Shown here piece by piece: positions 37,280 to 49,218 of a DNA stretch of 64,000 nucleotides. This DNA comes from Monocercomonoides exilis (lineage: Eukaryota > Preaxostyla > Oxymonadida > Polymastigidae): assembly GCA_001643675.2 (NCBI GenBank), contig LSRY02000043.1:186001-250000 (forward strand), in the 5' to 3' direction. The position numbers and the translations under genes were made by a program. The notes beneath the pieces are model-generated. The model saw only the letters and a program-made list of their open reading frames with translations. It made no database searches and was not told where the DNA came from. How positions within the stretch are numbered: the stretch's first letter is position 1; each line of letters begins with the position of its first letter.

Positions 37280-37649
37280 ATGTCAGAAGAAGCAGATAAA
37301 ACCAAAACTGAATACTTGAACGTTCGTGTCAGAAGTGCAACAGGAGGTAAATATTTACATTTTGAAAGATGAAAATTAACTTAAATTGTTCGTTTTTAAC
37401 ATATTTCAAATTTAAATAATTATTCCAAACAAATTAATAATTTCAGAGGAAGTTTATTTCAAAATTAAAAGAAGCACACCTTTAAAGAAGTTGATGGCTG
37501 CTTATTGTTCTCGTGAAAATCTTATTCCAAGCTCTGTTAGATTCATGCTTGACGGAACACGTGTTAATCCAACAGACACTCCTGAGAAGTTGGATATGGA
37601 AGATGGAGATATGATTGATGCAGAAGTTGAACAAACTGGTGGATGTTAA
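37280..37649 (+). CDS. SUMO (small ubiquitin-like modifier)
   Basis: Two exons, 37280..37346 and 37447..37649, flank a 100-nt intron (donor GTAAAT, acceptor TTTCAG) and encode 89 residues ending in TAA. After a short charged N-terminal tail come Y-L-N-V-R-V-R-S-A-T-G, F-K-I-K-R-S-T-P-L-K-K-L, the R-F-M-L-D-G-T-R-V loop and T-P-E-K-L-D-M-E-D-G-D-M-I-D, which is the SUMO beta-grasp signature. The C-terminus is Q-T-G-G-C, so one residue must be removed to expose the Gly-Gly used for conjugation. SUMO is attached to lysines through E1 Aos1/Uba2 and E2 Ubc9 and acts mainly in the nucleus. Each exon is too short to stand out as an open frame. Confidence 0.95.
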
Positions 37650-38865
37650 GAATTTTTCTCTTTAAGTTTCGTGGCTTATCCACGTTAATTCTTTCATCTC
37701 ACTTTCTCATTCTTTAAAATATCCTTTCATAAAAAATGTGAATTATTCTTCTTTTATTCTTTATTAAAAAATTTTGACTGGAAAAATGTGAAAGAAAAAA
37801 AGTGTTATTGAATCCTTATTTCCATCTGCATAAAAAAGAAAAATGTTCTATTTAATTTTCTGTTAAACATTTTAAAAATATAATTCGAGTTAATTTTTAA
37901 ATGGATAATAATTAAGTTAAAGGTCTGGCGTTACCACACTCACAAATATTTATTGGTATTTTTCTCAGAATTATGAGATTTTAGTTTGTTGAGCCGCCAA
38001 GAATTGATCAACAAAAATAACTTAGAAAATAATTAAAAAAATAAAAGGAAATGACTGTTGAGAATACCATTGTATCTTTTTAACGTGTGGGATTCGACAA
38101 AGAGCGGAAAGGAATATGGATTGCTGATTGTTGCAATTCAAAATTGAAAGAAAATATTGTGAAGAAGATCAGAAAAGAAAGAAAATGAGATGACGCGCTG
38201 TTTTTAACATATTGGCTGTATCATATTAACCTCTTTTATCCTATTTCTTTTTCTTCCTCATCATCAACAAAAAAAACCCTATTTTTAATGTTCACTTTAT
38301 TTTATCAAATTTATTTATTTTTTTGATAACTTCATCAATTTTGATTTTAAATTCTTTGAAAAATGTCAAATTTTCAAATCAGGCAAAGATGTTCCCTGTT
38401 TCTCCTTCTTCGGACTTGTCAACCGTTTTATTCAAAGAAATATAGAAAATTATAGAAAATTAAATGACATTTGGAGAATAGTATTCATAAATCAAAATGG
38501 CTGATGGAGATGACGAATGAGCAAGAATTTTTTTTTCAAACAAATCAATAGAGGTTTCAATTTATTCAATGAAAATTTTTGGTGATAAAGTCGAAATTAG
38601 CATGATTTTCCTTTGTTTATTGCTTTGTTTAACTTTAATGAAATGGTGAAAAATAAAAATCAATAAAAACCTCAAACATTTTCAAAATTGTGAAATTGCA
38701 AAACACGAATAATGTCATTTCCAAACAATATAATATTTCGCATTTTATTTTTTCAAATATCTCCACTTTGGCAACCTTTCTTTTCGCTTCGAGAATTTTG
38801 AGTGAATGCTTTTGTTTTGATAAAAGCAAAGTCGCAAAATAAAATTCCAAGCAATATCGAATTGT
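37650..38865. other. spacer, no gene seen
   Basis: Very AT-rich with only short open frames of biased composition. I found no SUMO paralog, tRNA-like fold or conserved exon by eye. Confidence 0.45.
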
Positions 38866-39985
38866 TTAATCTTTTAAAGTTGATTGTTTCATTTCCTTCA
38901 TCATTAGGTCAATAGCTTTTCCTTTCAACAAATTGTCAGCTGTTAAGGCTCCGCGCATAGCTGCACCTCTTAAAAGTTCAATGCATTTATCTCTAATCGC
39001 TGGGCAGTAATCCTTTGCTGCTTGAAATACGTTCGCAATGCTTCTGACAATCAAACCTGTTTCTTCATTCAAACATCTTATCACATATATGAAAGTTAGC
39101 AAGATGTCGAACCATCTCATTAAAGCAATCTCTTCTTTTGGTTCGGTTCTTCTCTTTTCTTTCTTCTCTTCTTTTCTCTTCCAATCCACATGTTTCATCA
39201 GCTCTTCCAATTCTCTTGCTGACTCTCTTGCGAAATGCAGCTTAATTGTAGCAAACTCCAAACCTTCATCCGTACGTAATCTATCTTTCAAAAATTGCCA
39301 AACACACTGATATACAAGATGAGTGAGATTTCGATGTTCCCGGTGATGCTTGATAATCTCTATGACCTCATTGAAATATAATTCTCTTTTTATTTTCTAT
39401 TTTTCAATTTGCAAATTCATCAATAAATCAAATATAAAACTCAACAAATCAAAGGGAAAAAAATGACAAACTTCATATTTTATACGGTTTAAAGAAAGAT
39501 GAGCTATTTCCACATCTTTTCGTACATTATCGCTTTCCTCCTTGTTTAAAGCATCCTTCAAAAGACAAGATACACAAATTGTATGTAATTCTTCTGATGC
39601 ATTCGAGCAAAGAAGAAGATAGCATTCACAAAGGTCGACAAGTATCTTTTCATTCCTTCAATTTTTTCTTCTCATATTCATCAATAATCATCTTCTCAAA
39701 ATCTTTACCCAGCACAGAATAGCAAAATGCATTGGACCAAAATCCTCTCAATACAATGCAATATCCAACGCTTTTTAGCAACAAAAGTGCATTTTTCAGT
39801 GAAAGTTTCTTTTCTTTTTTCATTATATAAATTTTCTCCAATAATTCTTTCATAAAAACAGAATAAAAATCTTTAATGTCCATTTTGGCCATAATCGCAT
39901 TAACTTCTTTGATTTTCTGTTCCTGCTCAGCTTCATTGTGTTGTTCCAGTTCGACTAACAATTTTTCATAAGTTACAAAAATCAC
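38866..39985 (-). pseudogene. alpha-helical (armadillo-like) family gene with a frameshift
   Basis: The C-terminal part reads cleanly: 39396..38866 preceded by an exon ending at 39472, with a 75-nt phase-0 intron (39397..39471, donor GTTTGT) that contains an in-frame TAG. The upstream part (39985 to 39650) is in another frame and stops at TGA just after K-K-L-K-E. The next sensible frame (N-E-K-I-L-V-D-L-C-E-C-Y) begins in the same bases, so one extra G or A near 39655 separates them. The protein is helical, Leu-rich, about 350 residues, and I recall it as a multi-copy oxymonad type with no known function. No in-frame ATG is found before residue ~33; an ATG at 40061 followed by M-E-F-K-K-Y-F might begin a first exon, but its splice phase does not fit. 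It is either a young pseudogene or a gene with a sequence error. Confidence 0.6.
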
Positions 39986-40061
39986 ATTAAAGCATACATA
40001 AGAAAAAGAAAAATATGCAAACTTGAAATGCTTTCAGTAAGAAATATTTCTTAAACTCCAT

Positions 40062-41016
40062 TGTCACAATCTCTCATTCTGTTTATCGTTCATTCAGAAC
40101 AAATCATATTTAATATCGATCCAACAAAAAGAAAACATAAGAAAAAGCTTTATTAATTATCATTTAAAATGAAAATATAAAAACCCTAACACCAACATCT
40201 TTGCTTTCCAAAATAAATGTAAAAAATAATCCAAAAGTTAAATATTATGGGTTTGTTGGATCAGAATGGTAAATCTTTTCTCTTATGATTGAATAAATAA
40301 TTTATTCTGTGAATTCACATTGAACATGGTACAAGTGAACATATCCTTATCTTATGTGAATTTCCTTTTGTGGTTTCTTCAATTAAAAAAATCACAATTG
40401 ATGAAAATTCAAACACCAAAAAACCTTCACGAAATTTATTACTGATTCTTAATTCTAGCCACATATGTTTCGCAAATCGGAGTTATATTCATCGTATAGA
40501 AATAGCTTTCAATGGAAAAAGATGGTTAGTTTTCATGTTCAGTCTGTATTGTGATTAACAACAAAGAAAAAAAAGAAAATCAAATTTTGAAAAAGCAAAA
40601 AGTTCTTCTTGATAAAAATCTTATATAAATAAAATAAACTTTTTAGTATAAAAAAGATTAACTTAGCTTTTCTTTTCAGTATTTCCAATTTAATGGACTT
40701 GCGAAAAGCTGAATTCTAAATTATCAAAGAGAATCACTTATTTTTGAAAGCTCAATCAGAAATAGGGACAATGCTAATTTATTGTTCAAGAACAAGATTT
40801 TACTCATTGGCATTTTCAAAAAAGGGGGAAAAAAGAACAAGAAAATAGTTGATTTTTTCATTGTTTTTGAAAATGACAGTTGAACTCATAAATATATATT
40901 AAAATCAAATACATACACACATGAGGCATCTCTCCAAAATCACACTTCCACTCACACAATGAAAGTTTGAGGAAAAATCAATGAAGTGTTTCAGATGCAA
41001 TTATAAATACACATAG
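40062..41016. other. AT-rich spacer
   Basis: No supported gene. An open frame at 40370..40558 on the plus strand has fairly balanced composition but no recognisable domain and no consistent exon partners. Confidence 0.4.
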
Positions 41017-41061
41017 CAAAATGCATACAAACAAAATGCATACAAACAAAATGCATACAAA
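41017..41061. repeat. 15-bp tandem repeat, three copies
   Basis: Three exact copies of the unit CAAAATGCATACAAA lie head to tail, followed by a partial copy. They sit about 20 bp from the edge of dispersed-repeat copy B. Confidence 0.85.
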
Positions 41062-41081
41062 CAATACATATTCATCGGCCC

Positions 41082-41306
41082 TTGCACATCACAGGGTGTT
41101 CAGCCAACGCAATCCAAGCAGCCAGCCAACACCCATTCGCAATGTGCTCACAACTCCAACCCTTCTGTGTTTCCTCAATTCCTGACAGTTGCCAACATAA
41201 TCGAAACTCGTTCAATCTTCAGCAAGCTCACATTCTCACATCTCTCCACAAGCTCAACAACATCTGAGGAACATGCTCTGCACACAATTAGATCATTGAC
41301 TCATTA
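41082..41306 (-). repeat. dispersed repeat, copy B (matches 2590-2815)
   Basis: This is the second copy of the ~220-bp repeat. On the minus strand it spans the last codons, the TGA stop (41293-41295) and the 3' flank of the receptor-like pseudogene. Similarity to copy A continues through the stop region, showing that the repeat is part of the gene family's 3' end rather than a separate insertion. Confidence 0.85.
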
Positions 41307-44300
41307 GCTGCTCTGTCCCTTCATCCTTCGCCCTGTCTGCTGCCTCTTCCCTGCTCCTTTCCTTCTTTGTGCTGCCACTCCCTTCTTCTCTCACACACCT
41401 CGACTCCTCCTCAGCCCCAACCCCAACCGCATCAGACATCGTCATCACCACTGCCCCTCCCACAAAATGCTTGAACGTCTCCCGCTTTATCTCATCCGGA
41501 GATGGCCTGTTCCCCACTTTCTCGCACACACACCTCCCCACCAGCTCCCTCACCGACGACTCACACACCCTCGACACATCCGGCCTCTCCTCATCTTTGA
41601 TCTTCTGCCCCGCCACCTCTGCCGCATACTCCCCAAACGGCACCTCCAGCGTCAGACACTCCCACAGCATCATCCCTATCGAGAATGCCACCGACTCCTT
41701 TGTTGCTCCCATGTTCTTGTTCATCAGAAGTTCTGGCGCCTTCCACCTCAGACACTCCTTCCAATTTTCATCCTCCTCCTCAAACGCAGATGAGGGCAGA
41801 GAATCTCTATCCCCATCATCATCACTTGCAGACGTCGCAACTGTCGATGATGAGATGGATGATGAGTCCGAATCATCGGAGGAAGAACAGTCGGAGTGGA
41901 GGGCAATGCAGATAACCATGTGTTCTGAGAAGAGAACAATGTGAGGACTCAGACTGGAAAAAGAAGATAATCCATTTTCCATCTCATCAAAAGAGTGGAG
42001 TGCCCCATTCGCCACCCAGAACAGGATCTGTGCAGCTGTCTGCTCCCTCTCCTGAAGAGTCCCAATCGCCATCTCCTTTGTTTTATTCAACCCATGAAGC
42101 AACATGAACAGCGAATCCCTCAGATCCACAATCAGCTTCTCATGGGGAGACGAACAGGCCATTGCATCCACCAGATTCGACATCGATGAGGTGGTTGGAC
42201 ACAGATCCTCCCCTCGAACAAATGTGGTTTCGGTGTCTGTTGACGAAATGGAAGGTGATGACGATCTCTTTTGAATCTCTTCTTCCCACTCCTTCTCATC
42301 CACCTCCTCCAATACCCATTCTGGAATCTTGTCTGAATCCTTTCCAAGAATATATTCTGTGGAACCACTCTCAGACAGAAGATGCTCCGATGACTCTGAA
42401 TGTTCCATATTCGTGTCATACACTCTTTTCTTCATTCTCTCCTCATTCTTCTTCTCAACCTCCCCTGCAGCTCTCCTCCATTGCTCCTCAGGTGACATCT
42501 CCATCGTCACCATCTCAAACGCCTTCGCATCCTTCTCAATATTATCATCAACAATCTCTTTGTATTTTCTTGCCTCTTCTTTTGTCCTTCTCCATCGAAC
42601 AACAAATACAACAAATCCAACAAGAACAATCAAAAACAGAACAACAAATGTCACTGCAATTATCACTGCCCATGACGCTTTCCCCTCTTTTCCACCTTCA
42701 ACAATCCTTTCATCTCCCTTTCCCTGACCTTCGCTCCTGTTCATCAATATGAATGATTGTGTTGATAAAGGAGATTCTGCATTCCCAAACAAAACACAAA
42801 CACTCACCTCTATTTCATCTCCACAATTGCTGATTATATCTTTCGCAACGCTTCCTTCAACTTCTCTTTCTGACAAAAACCCATTTGAATCAAAATCATA
42901 ATGCTCAATATGTTTCTCTTCTCCTTTCCTCTTCACAACTGAGAATGACAGATTGCATGGAATAAGAAGCATTCCTTTGAATACAAATTTCATTCCATCT
43001 CCTTCTTCCTTTGCTTCCACTCTCTCCAATATCGGAATGAAAAATGATGATTCTCTCTCTGAAGCAATCACTTCAAAACTGCATCCATCATTCAACATCC
43101 AAAGTGATGAATTATCCTTCCAACCATCTCCTCCTTTCAAACTCATCACATTCAATGTCCCAGAATTGGAACAAATGATATTCCTTCTCAGAGATGGATA
43201 TCATTCAATCGATGGATTGCTGTCAATGAACTCTCCTTTCTCAATATTCACATTTCCTCCACTCATTGTTATTCAACCCTATGGTGAATTCGAGATTGTT
43301 GTGTCTTTCATCAAAACAGAACTCTTCACAACATCCACAAGAGATCCATCCCATCTGCACATCTCTTCTCCCGCATTTGAATTCTTTTCATTTCTTTCCC
43401 AATTGCTTTTTGAAACACAGTCATTTTCTTCATCATTTCCTTCATCTCCATCGAATGAGCAAGATTCCATTCTGACATTGGTGCATTCACTGATCTCCAT
43501 CTGCCCTCCCTTCTTGTTCACTTTTCTCACTCCCCTCATCGAGCAGTTCAACAAACTCACTTCCTTCTTTCCATCTCTCACTCCAATGATGCTTCCAACA
43601 CCCCTCATAGTCACATTCATCACATTCCCCATCTTCATCTCCACTCTCGAATCTCCCCCAATCACCACCATCCCTGAACATTTCGACTCAACCCCCCAAA
43701 TCCTTGTTTCTGTCATCACAACTGCTCCCCCTTCACAAAATGAAAACAACGGCTGGGTGGTGCTTATCCAGCTGAATGTGCACTTCTCCATCGACAGCTC
43801 TCCACTCACAATCCCCATCAATGTCCCATTCACTTCCATCACAAACAGACACTTCTCAACACTGCACTCACCCTCAAACACCACAATGCTCTCTTCATCC
43901 CATCCCACCTCAATCCTCGAATCCAAATGAATCGTGGCTGCTGTCCTCCTCACCGACTTCACTTCCATATCCCCAATCAAACATTCTCCCTCAATCTTCC
44001 CTTCTTCGTCAATCAAAATGGAATTCCCCACTCCCCTCTGAATGTGCTTCACTGCACCCTCGATGCTCAAGCACGGATTGCTCTCACCTCCACATTGTCT
44101 GCTGTCTCTCCCACCCCCACTCACAAACACCTGCAGCCCATGGAAGAATGTGATCAGCGGAATCAGATCAACCACAACCCCATCAACTGCATCACTCCCA
44201 CACATCGAGTTGTTCGACTTCAGTGCATCCTGCTCGAAGTCCAATTCAAACAGCGTTTCATTGATCTGTTCCCCAATCGAGTGGTACTTGATGAACACAT

Positions 44301-47300
44301 CCTTCCCCGCAAACGCCTCGTTCATCACAAATCGGATGTTCTCCATTCTCAACCCGAGTGGCGATGCTGGCATTTGATCTGGCACTCGATTTGGATCGAG
44401 TGCATCAATCAACATCCCTCCTCCCTTTCCATTCCCTGTTGAACATACACACATCCCAAATGAACACCCCCTCACTTTCAGCTCTGACTCCCCACTCTTC
44501 ACACACACCTTCACTCCTCCCCCTTCCTCACTCATCTCGCTCACACACTTCGTCATCACACTCCCTTCCATCACATGCTACATTCCATCCAAGAATGATC
44601 CTGCACTCACCACACATCCTCTCCCATCTCCACAACTGATGTTTCTGAATGTCGATCCATTCATTGTCAAAACCATCTTTGTGTTTCTCATTCCTCTCTT
44701 TCCCAACCTGCTTGTCTGTGATCCCTCACCCAATGAAATCAGACTCCCTCCTGAAATGCTTGTGTTCAATATCGACACATTCACCAAACAAACCACTTCC
44801 ACTTCTGGGCCAAACACCAAAAACCCTTTTGCCAGACTGAACTGGCTGAGTGTACAATCCTCAACCACCACATTCCCTCCATACACTTCCATCACACAGT
44901 ATTTCGTTTCACCTGACTGTTCCTCGCAAACAAATGAGCACCTCACAATCGAAAATGCTGCTGAGGATGATCATGATTGAATGAATGATGGATGAGAAAC
45001 ATGTTCATTTGGCAGAGTGATTGACACATTCTTGAATGATAGTCTCACATTCGTTGTGATCATCGATTCCTCATCCCCTTCTCCATCCATTCCACTCACT
45101 TTCAAAACTGTCTCTTCATTCTCTCCCTCAATCACCACAGCTGGTTTCCTGGTGGATGAAGATGAGACAAACGATATCCCCTTCTCAACCAACCCTGAAC
45201 CACAAATGATGATCTTTGATTCTCCTGCCTCAACTGCGGAATATCTCAGTGAAACAAGATGATCAATCGATGAGCATGGTGCAACAGAGAATCCACAACC
45301 ACTGAAGTCTCCTCCTTTCTCTCTCGAAACAAACCCATTCCCACTCCAATTATCCCACAAATACACAACCAGTGGAATCACATATCCCTCCTCTCCTGTT
45401 GTCTTCCTCTCCCATCCACACAGCTCATCCAACGATCCCAACTCCTCTGAACTCATCTCCCATTTGAAGTGCTCCTCATTCACAATCTTGCTCAGATCCC
45501 ATCCCAAAACAAACACATTCTTCCCTTTCCATGCATTGCATCCCTCAAATTCCATGCACTCCAATGAAAATGTTCACATTTGATTTGGAAGTTCAATAAA
45601 TATCCCTCCTCCCATTCACTTTCCTCCCTCTTCCCTATCCTCTGATGGTACTTCACATCCAGAATATTTCACATTTTTTATTTCCAAACTCCCTCTCTTC
45701 CCCACTGTCATCATCATTCCTCCTCCTTTCATCTGATCTCCACCCGAGCAGGTTGATGAAAAATTGCTTTCTTCAATTTTCACATTTCCATTAACGCCCA
45801 TACCCACATTCAAACATCCCACATCCACCCCTATCGCTTCCACTCCAATCACTCTGCTATTCTTCATCTCCAATTCAACTCCATTTGAAATAGCAACTGG
45901 AGATTTCCCATTCATTATCACTCCCCCCTCCATCACAAATCCATCAACAATCAACTCTCCTCCCACAATGTTTATAACATTATATCCTATCTTTCCATCG
46001 GTCAATGCTCCGCTCTCAAATGAGACTGAACAGTTCGTCACACTGAGTGTTGATGTTGAATGGATGAATGCACTTCTCCTTGAATTCAACTGACCTTTCA
46101 CAACAAATGAAAGTCTCCTCATTGTCAGGGAACTCGAACATCCAACAAGCCAGTCTTGTGTGACTGATCCTCCATCACTCACATTCACTCCCATCCTCTC
46201 TCCATCGGGTGATGCTGCTATTCTGCCTGAAATTATCACACCAAATGATTGTCCTGTTATTTCCTTGGTGATTGACGAAGATGAGACAACCTCTATTTCT
46301 GTTGAACTTTCACTCAATCTCGAGTTCGCACAATAATCAACTGTTAAACACCTGAATGTGTCAAGAAACACATTCAATGGGAATATTCCCATCCCTCCCT
46401 CATTACGATCATATCCCATCAACTCATCATAAATAGATGCATTGTGTCCAACATTCAGCTTTGTGGTTGTTATTGTCCCACTTACCATCCCACTCTCATT
46501 CACAAACACATCTTTCCCTCCCAATGTTGCACTGCAGCCAACAAAACTCACTGTTGTTATCGCAAAATCAAATGAGTTATCTGCCAGATACAGCATCACC
46601 CCTCCTCCATATCCGCTGCATTTTGTTTTGTTGAACGTTGTTGCACCTCCATTGTGCGATGTTGATGTTCCAATTCTCACTTGGCTTGTTGAAGAAGCCA
46701 ACTCAACCTTTATCCCTCCCCCATTCCCATTCTCATATACGCATCCCTCTATTGTTGTATTCCACACCACAAATGTCTCTCCTGCCTTCACGCTCTTTGC
46801 CATCACCACCCCATCTCCTTCAGTCAGATTCACATTTCGAATTGTCACATTTGACAGAAAACTCTCTTCTGATTCAACTTCTCCTGATGATGGTTCTGTT
46901 AATAGAGGTTGATTCATTTTCATATTTTTGATCTCCACATCAACCATCTTTAACTGACTCAGCACCACTTCAAACACACACTTCGTCATTCCACTCCCTC
47001 CTGATGTCGAAGAGTCGATCACAACATCCTCCAGTGAAAGTGTCCCGCTTCCCAGTGACACCACAAACACACTCGGCGATGAGCTTCTTGTCGCGTTGTG
47101 ATCGATCCCCATATGTCCCACCTCCAGTTGGCCAGTAGATATGCTAAACAGCGTTGTCGATGAAGAAGAAAGAGAATTCATCCCAATCACACTCATAGCC
47201 TTCCCTCTCCCAACAACAGAAATCTTCTTTCCCCCGACATTGATTGTCGCCCCTTCACTCACATGCCTCCCACATAGCACTGTGATTGTCGAGCTCAGCT

Positions 47301-49218
47301 GTGCCATGCTCTCATCCACTGCATGCCCCACTGTCTTGCACGGTGCCAATTCAGTCATCCCACACAGATTGCTCGAGTCATCTCCACCCACCCCAACAAA
47401 CCAATTCTTCATTTCATGCAACCAATCCTTCTTTTCTGCCATCTGATATCCTTTTGCCCAATAGTATACTCTCATCTCATTGGTATTCGTTGTATATGAT
47501 TCAAAGAATGGGTTATTTGATGAAAAAAAATTGTAATCATCTTCCAAAAACACATCACGGCCATCGGCATTTGAAATAGAGCACATGCAATTGAAAAAGA
47601 GGAAGAAATAACAATAAAAATTGAAACTTGGAGCTTTTGATTGACATGGATAAAAATACAATCCTCCGCCGTATGACACTGCTGAACACGAAATAAACTG
47701 AAGGCTCCGCATTTTGAATACAGCCGGAACATTTTGACAATACATCCCTCCACCATAGGAACCTGTAAGCGAGCACGAAGTGAATAAGCACTCAAATACG
47801 CAAGCGCTCTCTCCTTTACCATTTTCTGTTCCAATACATTCTGATCCAGAAACATTAAAAGAATTAAGAAAAAGTCCTCCTCCATTACTATATGCATAAC
47901 ATTTCTCGAATTCGCAGCCGCTGATCCTGACACACGTTAAAATTGATTCAGCTAGCATTCCACCTCCACGATAACTTTGAGCGGTACAAGCATTGAATGA
48001 GTTGTTCTTGATCTTGATTGAACTGATTTAATAGCACATAATTCCTTCTCCACAACAATATGCAGTGCAGTCGTTAAACGAACAATATTTCACTGAAAGT
48101 GTTCCAGATGACATGCCAGACATGAAAATGGCTCCGCCATTTTATTCTCCATCTGAATAAAAAGTTCCTGTTTTAGTTGTTTTTGAACCATTCCACTCAC
48201 ACCAAGAAAACGAATTCGCTCCATTATCTGTCTGATTCTGTCTCCCTGGCTTCGATGGATTCCCTTCACTCCCATTGATTGCAACATTTCTTGTCCTGCA
48301 ACATCCAATAAATGAAGTGTTTGATGCAGTCAAGGAAGCCAAGGGATTGTTCAGAGAGGGAACAATCCCTCCATCATACACATCATGAACAGATGAAAAG
48401 GAGCAGCTGTTCATCAAACAAGATGTTTCAAAAAAAGAAGTGAGTGGAGGTGAATGGGAAGTGGATGCTGTTGAAATGTTGAAAAATGTCAATTTGGAGA
48501 GTGATATATGAAAAATGGATGATGATGCTAAAAACGGGGCTGCAGACACACGAAAAGAGGTGAAATGAGATGAACGAACAGAAACATGACAATTCTCATG
48601 AAATTCTTTTTCCAATGTTTTTGAAGAGAAAAGAGGTGGACAATTATGTAGAACAAGATCTGAACGCAATACGAGAGAAATGTTTGAAAATGTCCCACAA
48701 CATCCAGACAAATCAAATGGAGAGATCTCTCTCACGATTCCAATCTCACATCCGCTCAATTCAATTACACTGCCTCCCTTTGCTTGAATCACACTTCTCT
48801 TTCCATATGGAATTAAAATCAACGAATTCAGCTTCATTGAACAGTTGAGCATCTTCAAGCATCCTCGAATTTCGCTTCTTTCATTAACTTTTCGTTTTTC
48901 AAAATTATTATTATTTTCATTCTTTTCATCTGAGATTTCTTTTTCAATTTGGCCATTTCCTTCACTCATCTTTTTCGTTTGCTTTATCAATAGATTATCT
49001 TCATTTTCATCCTCTTTCTTTAATCCTCCTAAACCTTCTAAATGTGTATCAAACACACTTTTATCTTCGTTTTTATCGTTTTGGAGCTCATTTGCCCTTT
49101 TATCTTCGTTAAAATCGATTTTCCTTTCTTTATCTGGTTTTTTTTCTAAACAAGCCTTGTCATTTGTAACATCCATGCACATGCACTGCACACAAAAAAT
49201 GCAGACAAATAAGTTCAT
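41293..49218 (-). pseudogene. beta-helix receptor-like pseudokinase gene with nine in-frame stops
   Basis: A single minus-strand frame runs from ATG 49218 to TGA 41293 (about 2,640 codons) with no frameshift. It is broken by TAA at 48142 and 48028; TGA at 45616, 45574, 44971, 43273 and 43201; and TAG at 44578 and 43279. Family-like sequence continues directly on both sides of each stop. Order: signal peptide (residues 1-~18), a charged linker, a long ectodomain of Gly-Gly-Gly and Cys-rich short repeats typical of parallel beta-helix (pectate-lyase-like) folds, one transmembrane helix (near 42610-42680), then a cytoplasmic part with W-K-A-P-E-L, S-I-G-M-M-L-W-E-C and N-R-P-S-P motifs of a protein-kinase C-lobe. 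VAIK, HRD and DFG are absent, so the domain would be a pseudokinase. I recall large families of this design in oxymonads. The function is unknown, perhaps surface sensing or adhesion. Confidence 0.85.

Noticed and set aside
38866-40061. A first exon at 40061 (M-E-F-K-K-Y-F) for the frameshifted helical gene
   Set aside because: The only good donor leaves phase 0 while the following acceptor needs one leftover base, so the join does not keep frame.
40370-40558. A short plus-strand gene in the spacer
   Set aside because: Composition is plausible, but there is no recognisable domain and no consistent exon partners, so it is only mentioned in the spacer entry.
41017-41061. A CRISPR-like array
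   Set aside because: The three 15-bp units abut each other without spacers, and the setting is eukaryotic.
43201-43281. Introns that would remove the clustered stops at 43279, 43273 and 43201
   Set aside because: The sequence between and around these stops reads as family-like beta-helix protein in the same frame, and no GT..AG pair with the local donor pattern brackets them.
41293-49218. A variant genetic code in which TGA or TAA/TAG is read as an amino acid
   Set aside because: Intact genes here end at conserved C-termini with all three stops: TAG (NOX, FAM177-like), TAA (SUMO, CPSF2, AlaX) and TGA (Hikeshi). The other long genes have no internal stops.
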